A stretch of DNA of 64,000 nt from Haloarcula pellucida (GTDB lineage Archaea > Halobacteriota > Halobacteria > Halobacteriales > Haloarculaceae): NCBI RefSeq assembly GCF_014647235.1, contig NZ_BMOU01000005.1, positions 124,379-188,378 on the forward strand, given 5' to 3'. The translations under genes and the position numbers were made by a program. Shown one piece after another: positions 9,017 to 16,935 of the stretch (its first letter is position 1; every line of letters starts with the position of its first letter). The notes beneath the pieces are model-generated. The model was given only the letters and a program-made list of their open reading frames with translations. It was not told the DNA's origin and ran no database searches.

Positions 9017-9745
9017 ATGGACCCTGCGGTACTGCGCGGCGACATGGTCGACAGCCTGCAACACGACAGCAAGGGTGTCGTCCAGAGCGCGTGGCTGTCG
9101 GCAGCGATGCGTGCGGTCCCGCGCGAGGCGTTCGTCGGCGAGCAACAGGCCTACTCCGACCGACCGTTCGAGCGACTCGGGACCCGCGTGCTCTCGCCGA
9201 GTACCGTGGCTCGACTGCTCGAAGCACTGGCCCCCGAAGAAGACGACGACGTCCTCGTCGTCGGCGCCGGCATCGGCTACACCGCCGCCGTCCTCGCCGA
9301 ACGGGTCGGCGCCGCCAACGTACAGGCCATCGACATCACCCGGCGGCTCGTCATCGACGCCCGGCAGAACCTCGCGAAGGCGGGCTACGAGGAGGTCCTC
9401 GTCGACCGGCGGGACGGTGCCGACGGCCTCCCCGAGTACGCCCCCTACGACCGGATTCTGCTGGAAGCCGCCGCTATCGAACCGCCGCGTGCCCTGCTGG
9501 CACAACTGGCCGACGACGGCCGGATGGTGATGCCACTGGGTGCCAGCCAGCAGACGCTGGCCACCGTCGACGCCGACGGCGAGACGCAGCGTCTCGGCAG
9601 CGTCGCGTTCCGGCCGATGCTCGTCGAGGGCGAGCAGGCCGACACCGTCGAGCGCAACCGGACCCGCCGCGAGGACCAGGAACACGCCCGACGGAACGCC
9701 CAGTCCCGCACCGGATGGGAACAGGACTGGATAGACTGGGACTAA
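9017..9745 (+). CDS. PCMT-family protein, divergent paralogue
   Basis: About 242 residues. It keeps the PCMT layout (VPREAFVGEQQAYSDRPFE, then VLVVGAGIGYTAAVLAERVG, then APYDRILLEAAAIEPPRALLAQL), but the QTIS motif of active PCMTs is replaced by TRVLSPSTVARLLEAL. The SAM-binding loop is intact. The C-terminus has a charged tail (RTRREDQEHARRNAQSRTGWEQDW). A TATA-like CATTCATATAG lies about 25 bases before the ATG, so it may be transcribed on its own as well. The substrate is unknown; it may have a different target than isoaspartate. Confidence 0.8.
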   Translation: MDPAVLRGDMVDSLQHDSKGVVQSAWLSAAMRAVPREAFVGEQQAYSDRPFERLGTRVLSPSTVARLLEALAPEEDDDVLVVGAGIGYTAAVLAERVGAANVQAIDITRRLVIDARQNLAKAGYEEVLVDRRDGADGLPEYAPYDRILLEAAAIEPPRALLAQLADDGRMVMPLGASQQTLATVDADGETQRLGSVAFRPMLVEGEQADTVERNRTRREDQEHARRNAQSRTGWEQDWIDWD

Positions 9746-10185
9746 CTGCCGACCACGAGCAGGTCCGTGTTCGACCGACTGTCCTGATAGCTGCTGCTCG
9801 CGGGCGGTTTCACGTCGAACACCACGGTTCCCTCCTGCTGGTTCGCCCCCAGCGACGGCGACAGGGAGAGGGTGGCGTTGCCCGCCGCCCCCGTCTCGGC
9901 CGTCGCCACGCTATCGAGCGTCGCCGTCCCGCTCTTGGCGACGACGGTGGCCCCGGAGACGGGCGCACCCTCCGGGTCGACGACGGTGACGGTCACCTCG
10001 CGCTCTCCGGGCGTCGTCACCTCCGGGTGAGGTTGCACGTCGACTTCCGTGACCTGCAACGTCTCGATGCCCGAGATAGTGCTCATCATCACGCTCAGGC
10101 AGGCGACGCCGACGACAAGCGCGATGACCAGTCGAATCGGCAGTCCTTCGATGGCCCGTTCGTCTCGCCACAGAGATTCGCTCAT
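9742..10185 (-). CDS. Pilin-like membrane-anchored protein with Ig-like domain
   Basis: About 147 residues. The N-terminus (WRDERAIEGLPIRLVIALVV) has basic and acidic residues before a single hydrophobic helix, as in archaeal type IV pilin-like proteins. The outer part resembles a big Ig-like or carboxypeptidase-regulatory fold: VTVTVVDPEGAPVSGATVVAK. Such domains are usually displayed outside the cell. The gene is convergent with the PCMT paralogue (4-base overlap of ends) and divergent from the HerA-like ATPase at 10261. Cleavage by a prepilin peptidase is inference. The longer frame to 10338 lies over the intergenic region and was rejected. Confidence 0.65.
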   Translation of the reverse strand: MSESLWRDERAIEGLPIRLVIALVVGVACLSVMMSTISGIETLQVTEVDVQPHPEVTTPGEREVTVTVVDPEGAPVSGATVVAKSGTATLDSVATAETGAAGNATLSLSPSLGANQQEGTVVFDVKPPASSSYQDSRSNTDLLVVGS

Positions 10186-10260
10186 GAGGTGGCGTGGTCC
10201 CGGCTCCACACTTGAACCCTCGGACAGAGGTTCAAATGGGAGCGGGCGGCCAGCGACGGC

Positions 10261-11319
10261 ATGGTCGTCATCGGACGCGAGCGAGAACAGGGCCCGACGG
10301 CGCGTCTCGGACACTACCGGGCGCGGGACGGGAGTCACGGTGCACCCGTCGACGTGGACCTAGACCGGCCACACGCCGGTCTGATCGTCGGCAAGCGGGG
10401 GTCGGGGAAGACGTACACGCTGGGCGTCTTGCTGGAAGAACTGGCCGACACCGACGGCGTCTCGCCAGTCGTCGCGGACCCGATGGGCGCGTTCGCACCG
10501 CTCTCCGCGGCCGATATCGATGCGACGGTGGTCGACCCCCGAGTCAGGGCAACCGCGCTGGACCCGTCGCTGTGGTGTGCGCTGCTCGGTCTCGACCCCG
10601 AGAGCGGGGCCGGCGCGCTGGTCTGGCAGGCGGCGGCCCGTCGCGACACGTTGACGGAGATGTCGGCGTGGGTCGAAGACAGCGACGCCGATGGGGCCAC
10701 GCGGCGGGCCGCGAGCAACCACCTCGCGCTCGCCGCCTCGTGGGACGTCTTCGACTCGGCGGGCCTGTCGTCCGAGCGCCTCTGTGGCGGGAGCGTGACG
10801 GTACTCGACCTCTCGGGCGTCGACCATGCGCCGGCGAACGCCGTCCTCGCGGCCGTCGCCAGTACGCTGTACGACACCCGAGTCGCGGGAGAGACGCGGC
10901 ATCTCCCGTGGCTGCTCGTCGACGAGGCCCACGCCTTCACCGACGGCGTCGCGGGCCGGGCGCTCGAACGCCTGCTGACGCGAGGGCGCCACCCCGGCGT
11001 CAGTTGCTGGCTGGCGACACAGCGCCCGAGCGCCCTGCCGCCCGTCGCCGTCTCACAGGCCGACCTCCTGCTGGCGCACCGACTGACGAGCGAGGCCGAC
11101 GTGGCCGCACTGACCGACGCGCGACCGACCTACCTCGACGGCGGTATCGAGCGGCGACTCCCGGCGGAGACGGGGGCGGCGCTGGTCGTCGACGACGTGA
11201 CCGAGTCGGTCCACCACGTGCAGGTGCGCGAACGGCGGACGTCCCACGGCGGCGAGAGCCCGCGTGTCTCCGAGCGGGTGAGAGCGGGCCACGGAACCAC
11301 CAGTCCACATCACAACTGA
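10261..11319 (+). CDS. HerA/FtsK-like P-loop ATPase
   Basis: About 352 residues. Walker A is LIVGKRGSGKTYTLGVLLEE near residue 41; Walker B is LPWLLVDEAHAF near residue 218, followed by a sensor-like SCWLATQRPSALP. This is the arrangement of HerA/VirB4/DUF87-type ATPases that move DNA or protein through a hexameric ring. No NurA nuclease gene is nearby, so a HerA-NurA resection role is not supported here. It is divergent from the pilin-like gene. A role in DNA translocation or in surface-structure assembly are both open. Confidence 0.8.
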   Translation: MVVIGREREQGPTARLGHYRARDGSHGAPVDVDLDRPHAGLIVGKRGSGKTYTLGVLLEELADTDGVSPVVADPMGAFAPLSAADIDATVVDPRVRATALDPSLWCALLGLDPESGAGALVWQAAARRDTLTEMSAWVEDSDADGATRRAASNHLALAASWDVFDSAGLSSERLCGGSVTVLDLSGVDHAPANAVLAAVASTLYDTRVAGETRHLPWLLVDEAHAFTDGVAGRALERLLTRGRHPGVSCWLATQRPSALPPVAVSQADLLLAHRLTSEADVAALTDARPTYLDGGIERRLPAETGAALVVDDVTESVHHVQVRERRTSHGGESPRVSERVRAGHGTTSPHHN

Positions 11320-11347
11320 CGAGTAGGGCCGTCGCGAGGGGCCGGTA

Positions 11348-11743
11348 ATGACCGGACCCCACGCCCTCTCGCGGGCAGAACCGCTCCTGCTGGTCGCGCT
11401 GGGGGGGTTCGTCGGAGCGGTCATGCGCCACGCTATCTCGGTAGCGGCCCCGGGACTGGGGGCCGTCGGCGGTGCCGTCGTCGGCACCCTCCTCGTCAAC
11501 GTCGTCGGCAGTTTCGCGCTCGGGGTGTTGCTGTACGAGGCCCACCTCGCGGACGCCCTCTCGGCGGAGACGCGTCTGGTCGTCGGCACCGGCTTTCTCT
11601 CCTCGTTTACGACCTACAGCACGTTCGCCGTCCAGACGAGCGGACTGCCACCGACGTTGGCCGTCGGGAACGTCGCGGCCAACTACGCGCTGGCCTTCCT
11701 CGGCGTCGTCCTCGGCCGTCTCGTCGCGAGGTGGGTGTCGTGA
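11348..11743 (+). CDS. crcB: Fluoride channel subunit CrcB/Fluc (first of a pair)
   Basis: About 131 residues with four hydrophobic helices. Family marks are GGFVGAVMRHAIS at the N-terminus, the LLVNVVGSFALG segment and the GTGFLSSFTTYSTF pore segment with the conserved Phe/Thr residues. Exports fluoride across the membrane. It overlaps the next crcB by four bases (GTGA), so the two are translated together and probably form a heterodimer, as known for paired Fluc proteins. Confidence 0.93.
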   Translation: MTGPHALSRAEPLLLVALGGFVGAVMRHAISVAAPGLGAVGGAVVGTLLVNVVGSFALGVLLYEAHLADALSAETRLVVGTGFLSSFTTYSTFAVQTSGLPPTLAVGNVAANYALAFLGVVLGRLVARWVS

Positions 11744-12087
11744 ACCCACTGTTACTCGTCGGTCTGGGCGGGATGGCCGGTGCGCTGGGCCGGCACCTCG
11801 TCGGGACGCGCCTCGAACGGAACCGGGCGGACACGTTGACCGTCAACGTACTGGGGAGCGTCCTGCTGGGTGCCCTCGTGGCCGCCCCGGTCGGGGAGTC
11901 GGTCACACTGGCAGTCGGCACCGGCTTCTGCGGGGCGTTCACGACGTTCTCCTCGTTCGCCTTCGAGACGGTGCGACTGGCCGAACTGGGACACCCGCGC
12001 GAGGCGGCGCTGTACGCCGGTGGGACGCTGGCGGTGGCGCTCGTCGGCGTCGCGTTGGGCGGGGCCGTCGCGACGGCGCTTGCCTGA
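11740..12087 (+). CDS. crcB: Fluoride channel subunit CrcB/Fluc (second of a pair)
   Basis: About 115 residues, starting from the GTG that overlaps the stop of the first crcB. It begins MNPLLLVGLGGMAGALGRHL and has LTVNVLGSVLLG and GTGFCGAFTTFSSFAFE, the matching pore segments. Four membrane helices are expected. It shares little sequence with its partner outside these motifs, which fits a dual-topology heterodimer. A GTG at 11731 in the same frame is less likely because it would add three residues before the usual N-terminus. Confidence 0.92.
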   Translation: MNPLLLVGLGGMAGALGRHLVGTRLERNRADTLTVNVLGSVLLGALVAAPVGESVTLAVGTGFCGAFTTFSSFAFETVRLAELGHPREAALYAGGTLAVALVGVALGGAVATALA

Positions 12088-12114
12088 GGGCCCGTCGAGG
12101 AGAGGCAAAGCGAG

Positions 12115-13122
12115 TCAGTCAGCGGTCGAGTCGGTGTCGTCGGCGGATATTCGGTCGACGTCTGCTGCGGTGGTGTCCCCGAGGCGAGTCCGGAGTTTGC
12201 CCGCGAGGACGGTGACGACGTATATCGCGACCGCGACGAGGACGATGACGCCGCCGGCCGTCGCTTCGCCGTAGTAGGCGACGCCGATGCCGAGGACGAC
12301 GGCGAGTTCGGCGAGGACGACGGACGTGAGCAGCGACGAGCGGAAACTGCGGGAGACCTGTGCCGCGCTTGCGACCGGCACGACGAGCATCGCGGCGACG
12401 AGGATGACGCCCATTATCTGCATCGCGCCCACGACGACGAGCGCGGTCAGCATCACCATCAGCCGGTTGTACCACCCGACCGAGAGGCCCGAGACGGCGG
12501 CGGCCGTCTCGTCGAAGGTGACGTAGAGCAGTTGGTTGCGCGTGACCGCGATAGTGGCGACGACGATACCGAACAGGACGAGCAGTATCGCGGCGTTCTC
12601 GGCGGATACCGTCGAGAGGTTGCCGAACAGATACTGGTTGATGCCGACGGCGAGGCCGCCCGCGTTGAGGCTGATGAGGACCGTCCCGAGCGCGAATCCG
12701 GTCGAGAGCACGATAGCCATCGAGACGTCGTTGTACGCGTCGGTCGCTTCGGAGATGAGTTCGATGAGCAACGCCGCCAGCATCGCGACGACGACGGCGG
12801 TGAGATACGGCGACACGCCGAGGTCGATGACCGCGTTGAGAAACAGGCCGACGGCGACGCCGGCAAAGGCCGTGTGTGCCAGCGCGTCGCCGATGAGCGC
12901 GAGTTGCCGGTGGACGAGGAAGGTCCCGATGAGCGGTGCCATCACCCCGATACAGAGACCGACGAGGACGGCGCGGTGCATGAACTGGTACTGGAACAGT
13001 TCGAGGCCGGTCACGCTCCCCAGCCACGACATGAACACCGACCAGAGGCTGAGCAGCCAGTACAGCGGCCAGAGGACGGCGTCGGTCGGAGTCGACTGAA
13101 AGAGGACCGCGAGGGCGTCCAT
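12115..13122 (-). CDS. znuB: Zinc/manganese ABC transporter permease (ZnuB type)
   Basis: About 335 residues with eight or more hydrophobic helices. Typical ABC-3 family segments are present: PLIGTFLVHRQLALIGDALAHTAFAGVA and MQIMGVILVAAMLVVPVASA. The first 40 residues form an extra N-terminal helix region. It is the last gene of the znuA-znuC-znuB unit; its start codon touches the stop of znuC at 13122. Imports Zn(II) or Mn(II); which metal cannot be told from the permease. Confidence 0.92.
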   Translation of the reverse strand: MDALAVLFQSTPTDAVLWPLYWLLSLWSVFMSWLGSVTGLELFQYQFMHRAVLVGLCIGVMAPLIGTFLVHRQLALIGDALAHTAFAGVAVGLFLNAVIDLGVSPYLTAVVVAMLAALLIELISEATDAYNDVSMAIVLSTGFALGTVLISLNAGGLAVGINQYLFGNLSTVSAENAAILLVLFGIVVATIAVTRNQLLYVTFDETAAAVSGLSVGWYNRLMVMLTALVVVGAMQIMGVILVAAMLVVPVASAAQVSRSFRSSLLTSVVLAELAVVLGIGVAYYGEATAGGVIVLVAVAIYVVTVLAGKLRTRLGDTTAADVDRISADDTDSTAD

Positions 13123-13865
13123 CAGGCGTCACCCCCGACCGGCATCGCGGTCCCGAAGGCCCGGGCCAGCGCGTCGCTCTCGACGAACTCGTCGGTCGGG
13201 CCGTCGAAGTATATCTCGCGGTTGAGACAGACGACGCGGGCGGCGTGTTCCGTGACGGCCCGGAGGTCGTGTTCGATGAGCAGGACGGTGATACCGTCGG
13301 CGTGCAGCGATTCGAGGAGGCCGTAGAAGGCGTCGACCGACTCGGCGTCGACGCCGACGGTCGGTTCGTCCAGCACGAGGAGGTCGGCGTCGCTGGCGAG
13401 CGCACGGGCGATGAACGCGCGCTGGCGCTGGCCGCCCGACAGTTGCGTGACGCGTCGGTCCGCGAAGTCGTACATGCCGACGGTGTCGAGCGCCTGATCG
13501 ACGATTCGGTGGTCTGCTGCCGAGAGACGGCCGAATCCGACGTGCGGGTATCGGCCCATCCGCACGACTTCCCGAACAGTGATTGGCATCTCCTTCGAGG
13601 CGCTTGCGTGCTGGGCGACGTAACCGATGCGAGCGCCGTCGTCGAACGCGTGGGCCGGTTCACCGAACAGGCGAGCGGTCCCCGAATCGGGGCGCAGGAG
13701 GCCGAGCATGAGTTGCATGAGCGTCGACTTCCCGGAGCCGTTGGGACCGACGACGGCGACGTACTCGCCGGGGCCGACACGCAGCGAGATGTCCTCGACG
13801 ACGCGCGCGCTGGTGTAGCCAAACCCCACGTCCGCGAGTTCGACGACGGGGTCGGCGTCGCTCAT
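13122..13865 (-). CDS. znuC: Zinc/manganese ABC transporter ATP-binding protein (ZnuC type)
   Basis: About 247 residues. Walker A VVGPNGSGKSTLMQLML near residue 35, Q-loop YVAQHAS, signature LSGGQRQRAFIARAL, Walker B LLVLDEPTVGVD and the switch His in LLIEHDLRAVTEHA. It supplies ATP-driven force to the permease. It overlaps the binding-protein gene by four bases and the permease gene by one. A broken relative of this gene is present at 29941-30146. Confidence 0.93.
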   Translation of the reverse strand: MSDADPVVELADVGFGYTSARVVEDISLRVGPGEYVAVVGPNGSGKSTLMQLMLGLLRPDSGTARLFGEPAHAFDDGARIGYVAQHASASKEMPITVREVVRMGRYPHVGFGRLSAADHRIVDQALDTVGMYDFADRRVTQLSGGQRQRAFIARALASDADLLVLDEPTVGVDAESVDAFYGLLESLHADGITVLLIEHDLRAVTEHAARVVCLNREIYFDGPTDEFVESDALARAFGTAMPVGGDA

Positions 13866-14953
13866 TCGAAGTTCCTCCACTCGTCGGCCCAACCGTCGTC
13901 GCCAGCCTCCGCGGGCGGCGTGTTCCCGAGGACCACCTCGAAGGTGGGCATGTTGATGTTGTACGCTATCTCCTCGTACCCCCAGTCGTTCTCGACCCAC
14001 GCCTCGCGGACGCCCGCGTACGGCGTCACCGGGAAGTACGCCTCGACCTGCGTCTCTGCGAGCAACTGTTTCGCGGGCTTTCGGGACTCGAAGACGCCGT
14101 TGGCGATGTACCTGATGTCGTTGTCGGCGATGACCTGCTTGGCCTCCGTGATGTCGGACGGTTTCACGTCGCCGCTGGCGGCGAGGTTCGTCACGAGCGG
14201 GCGCATTCGGACGCCGTAGGCGACGCCGATGTACTGGAAGGCGTTGTGGGCCGCGAGTTGGACGACGTCGCGGTCGGCCGCCTCGAAGATGGCGCGGTAG
14301 TCCGCGTCGATGCGCTGGAGGACCTCGGATTTGTACTGCTCGGCGTTGCTCCGCAACGTCTCGGCGTGGTCGGGAGCCAGTTCGACGAGCCCCGCGGTGA
14401 TGTTGTCGACCGACTGGGCGGCCCGCTCGGGGTCCAGCCAGAAGTGGGGGTCCTTGCCCCGCTGTGCGCCGACGCCCTCCTCCTCACGGTCGAGCGTCGC
14501 CGCGAGGTCGACCAGTTCGATACCCTCGCGGACGTTGATGAGATGCGTATCGGCGTCGTCGTCTTCGAGCGTCTGGATGGCCCGGTCGGCCCACGGCTGG
14601 AAGTCTTCGCCGACGTGGATGAACGCGTCCGCGTCGACGATGTCCTTCGTGACGCTCGCGTTCGGTTCCCAGCCGTGGCCGTGGAGCCCCGTCGGAATGA
14701 GGTTCTCGACCGTAATCGGGGTGTCCGTCGCGACCGTCCGTGCGAAGTCGTAGAAACTGAAGAAGGAAGCGACTGCGACGGGTCCGTCCCCCGTGTCGGC
14801 CTGTCCCGCGCCGCTCTCGGCACCGCCAGACCGACCCGTGCTGTCGCCGATACAGCCGGCGAGCCCCGTCGCGAGGAGGCTACCGCCGGCCGCGAGGGCC
14901 TTCCGTCTGGACACTCGTCGACTATGGCTGCGCTGACCGTCGTGGTTCGACAT
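13862..14953 (-). CDS. znuA: Zinc/manganese ABC transporter binding lipoprotein (ZnuA type)
   Basis: About 363 residues from the ATG at 14953. A Tat lipoprotein signal (SRRKALAAGGSLLATGLAGC) puts it on the outer face of the membrane. Metal ligands are placed as in cluster A-I proteins: HGHGWEPN, KDPHFWLDP, AAHNAFQYIG, and a C-terminal Asp/Glu region. A His-rich loop, common in zinc-specific ZnuA, is not seen, so Mn(II) is also possible. It is the first gene of the operon. An AT-rich region with TCTAAT repeats lies just upstream. Confidence 0.9.
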   Translation of the reverse strand: MSNHDGQRSHSRRVSRRKALAAGGSLLATGLAGCIGDSTGRSGGAESGAGQADTGDGPVAVASFFSFYDFARTVATDTPITVENLIPTGLHGHGWEPNASVTKDIVDADAFIHVGEDFQPWADRAIQTLEDDDADTHLINVREGIELVDLAATLDREEEGVGAQRGKDPHFWLDPERAAQSVDNITAGLVELAPDHAETLRSNAEQYKSEVLQRIDADYRAIFEAADRDVVQLAAHNAFQYIGVAYGVRMRPLVTNLAASGDVKPSDITEAKQVIADNDIRYIANGVFESRKPAKQLLAETQVEAYFPVTPYAGVREAWVENDWGYEEIAYNINMPTFEVVLGNTPPAEAGDDGWADEWRNFE

Positions 14954-14992
14954 GAAAGAGGAGAGTGGTGGCAAACTAAATAACAGTTTTGT

Positions 14993-15020
14993 TCTAATCT
15001 AATTTTTAGAGTCGTCTAAT
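14993..15020. promoter_or_regulatory. AT-rich divergent promoter with three TCTAAT words
   Basis: TCTAAT occurs at 14993-14998, 14998-15003 and 15015-15020, between the metal transporter operon (minus) and the class V aminotransferase (plus). The region is far richer in A+T than its flanks. It may hold TATA boxes for one or both genes, or an operator for a metal-responsive repressor; neither is proved. Confidence 0.35.
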
Positions 15021-15074
15021 ACTCCGGGGTGTTCCCGGCACAGCGCTCAAGACGCCGGCGTGCTTCCACCGCGT

Positions 15075-16178
15075 ATGGACCCTGCAGCACTTCGTGCATC
15101 GATACCCGCGCTGGACCGGTGTACCTACTTCAACACCGGTGCGAGCGGCCCGAGTCCTCGGACCGTCGTCGGGGCGGCGACGGATTTTCTGGAACGCCAC
15201 GCCTTCGAAGCGCCCGCCGGCGACGGGCCGTACGCCGTCGCGTGGGACGCCATCGCCGCCGCCCGGGAGGTCGCCGCCGGCCATCTGGGCGCGCGTCCCG
15301 CGGACGTGGCGTTCACCCGGAGCACCGCCGACGGCGTCAACCTCGTCGCGGGGGCCATCGACTGGCAACCCGGCGACGTGGTGGTCCGCACCGACCTCGA
15401 ACACCCCGCCGGGACCCTGCCGTGGGACCGACTGGCAGACAGCCACGACATCGAGGTGCGAGTGCTGGAGACCGAACGGGGACGCCTCGATACGGGCGAC
15501 CTGACGGAGGCCATAGACGACGCCCGACTCGTCGTGCTAAGCTCGCTGACGTGGACTCACGGCACCCGCTTGCCGGTCGGCGAGGTGGTCGACGTCGCCC
15601 ACGACGCCGGGGCACAGGTGCTCGTCGACGCCGTCCAGTCGGTCGGCCAGCACCCGGTCGACGTGACAGAGTGGGGCGCGGACTTCGTGGTGGCGGCGGG
15701 CCACAAGTGGCTGCTGGGAATCTGGGGCGCGGGGATGTTGTACGTCGACCCGGCGGCCCACGACCGACTCCGCCAGACCCGCATCGGCTATCGGAGCGTC
15801 GAAGACTCGGCTGCCGAGACGTACACCTACCACGAGGGCGCGCGCCGGTTCGAGGTCGGGACCACCTCGCCGGCCCCCTACGTCGCCCTCGCAGCGGCCA
15901 TCGAGACGATGGAGTCAGTGGGCATCGATACCGTCCAGCGCCGGGTCGAACGGCTGACCGACCGCCTGAAGGACGGCCTCGGCGACCGACTGCTGAGTCC
16001 CGAGGAGTACGAGTCCGGTCTCGTCACGTTCGCCGCCGAGGACCCCGAAGCGACCGCCGAGCGACTCGCTCGGGAGGGAATCGTCGTCCGGCACCTCCCC
16101 TACCCCGAGGCGGTCCGAGCGTCGGTCCACGCGTTCAACACCGAGGGCGACGTGGACGAACTGCTCGACGCGCTGTAG
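15075..16178 (+). CDS. Class V PLP-dependent aminotransferase (cysteine desulfurase-like)
   Basis: About 367 residues. The PLP lysine is in VVAAGHKWLLGIWG near residue 210, preceded by VLVDAVQSVGQHPVD with the conserved Asp and Gln. The N-terminal YFNTGASGPSP and FTRSTADGVN match the family. A reactive loop Cys, needed for cysteine desulfurase activity, is not seen near the C-terminus, so a different substrate (for example isopenicillin-N-epimerase-like or kynureninase-like) is likely. It stands alone, divergent from znuA and convergent with the Tat protein gene. Confidence 0.85.
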   Translation: MDPAALRASIPALDRCTYFNTGASGPSPRTVVGAATDFLERHAFEAPAGDGPYAVAWDAIAAAREVAAGHLGARPADVAFTRSTADGVNLVAGAIDWQPGDVVVRTDLEHPAGTLPWDRLADSHDIEVRVLETERGRLDTGDLTEAIDDARLVVLSSLTWTHGTRLPVGEVVDVAHDAGAQVLVDAVQSVGQHPVDVTEWGADFVVAAGHKWLLGIWGAGMLYVDPAAHDRLRQTRIGYRSVEDSAAETYTYHEGARRFEVGTTSPAPYVALAAAIETMESVGIDTVQRRVERLTDRLKDGLGDRLLSPEEYESGLVTFAAEDPEATAERLAREGIVVRHLPYPEAVRASVHAFNTEGDVDELLDAL

Positions 16179-16182
16179 TCGG

Positions 16183-16935
16183 TCAGCGCCGACCGTGTTC
16201 GACGGTCAGTCTGCCGAGGTTGCGGACCCGGACCACCGGCGTCACGGCGGTGTGCAGTTCCGCGGTGCCGGTCTCGACGGCCGGGGGAACGTCCGCGAGG
16301 GCCGCCGGGTCGCCCGTGTCGGCTGCGAGTCCCGACGCCCCGTCGGCCTCGCGGACGGTCCGACGCTCGACGGTCACCGTGCGTTCCGGGCGTTCGAGCG
16401 TCAGCGTCTCCCCCGGCGGGACGCGGTAGCGGTCGGACCCCAGCGTGACGCGGGCCGCCTCGCCGACCCGGGTGACCGACGGGACGCGGACGTCGAGCGG
16501 CGCGGCCAGTCGGACCGCGTAGGCGGCCCGGTAGTCGGGTGCCAATCGCCTCGGGAGTCGCCGAACCGTCTCGTCCCGGGCGGTGAGCGTCGTCGCGAGG
16601 CGGTCGCCCGACGCAGCCACGCCGACGGCGTCCCGCACGACGAAGGCCGCGTCGTCGAGCAGCGACCGGTCGGCCGCCGTCAGCGGTCCGTACGGGTCGG
16701 AGACGAGCAGTCCGTCGTCGGTCGCGACTCGATAGGGCGGCGCGCCGTCGACGTGCAGTGTTCGGAGACGGACGTCTTCGGGCGCGTCGACGGCGAACTC
16801 GGCGGCGACTTCGACCACCCGCGTCGTGGTCCCCGCAGACGCCGTCCCGACGACGCCGAGGAGCGAACTCCCGCCGAGGACGCCGCCGGTCCGGACGACG
16901 TCGCGCCGCGTCACGCTGACCGGGTCGTCGCTCAT
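16183..16935 (-). CDS. Tat-exported protein of unknown function
   Basis: About 250 residues. The N-terminus VTRRDVVRTGGVLGGSSLLG with ASAG is a twin-arginine signal. The mature part has many short beta-like Val/Arg/Thr segments and no recognised catalytic motif. The frame is open upstream as far as 17721, but the upstream part is the shadow of the next gene; the ATG at 16935 overlaps the upstream stop by four bases (ATGA), which sets the start and shows translational coupling. Paired function with the neighbour is likely. Confidence 0.7.
   Translation of the reverse strand: MSDDPVSVTRRDVVRTGGVLGGSSLLGVVGTASAGTTTRVVEVAAEFAVDAPEDVRLRTLHVDGAPPYRVATDDGLLVSDPYGPLTAADRSLLDDAAFVVRDAVGVAASGDRLATTLTARDETVRRLPRRLAPDYRAAYAVRLAAPLDVRVPSVTRVGEAARVTLGSDRYRVPPGETLTLERPERTVTVERRTVREADGASGLAADTGDPAALADVPPAVETGTAELHTAVTPVVRVRNLGRLTVEHGRR

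Noticed and set aside
11320-11347. Possible fluoride riboswitch before crcB
   Set aside because: Only 28 bases separate the HerA-like gene and crcB, too few for the riboswitch, and no conserved pseudoknot sequence was seen.
12532-13326. Plus-strand frames of 264 and 187 codons opposite the znu genes
   Set aside because: They lie entirely opposite intact znuB and znuC coding sequence and have no domain.
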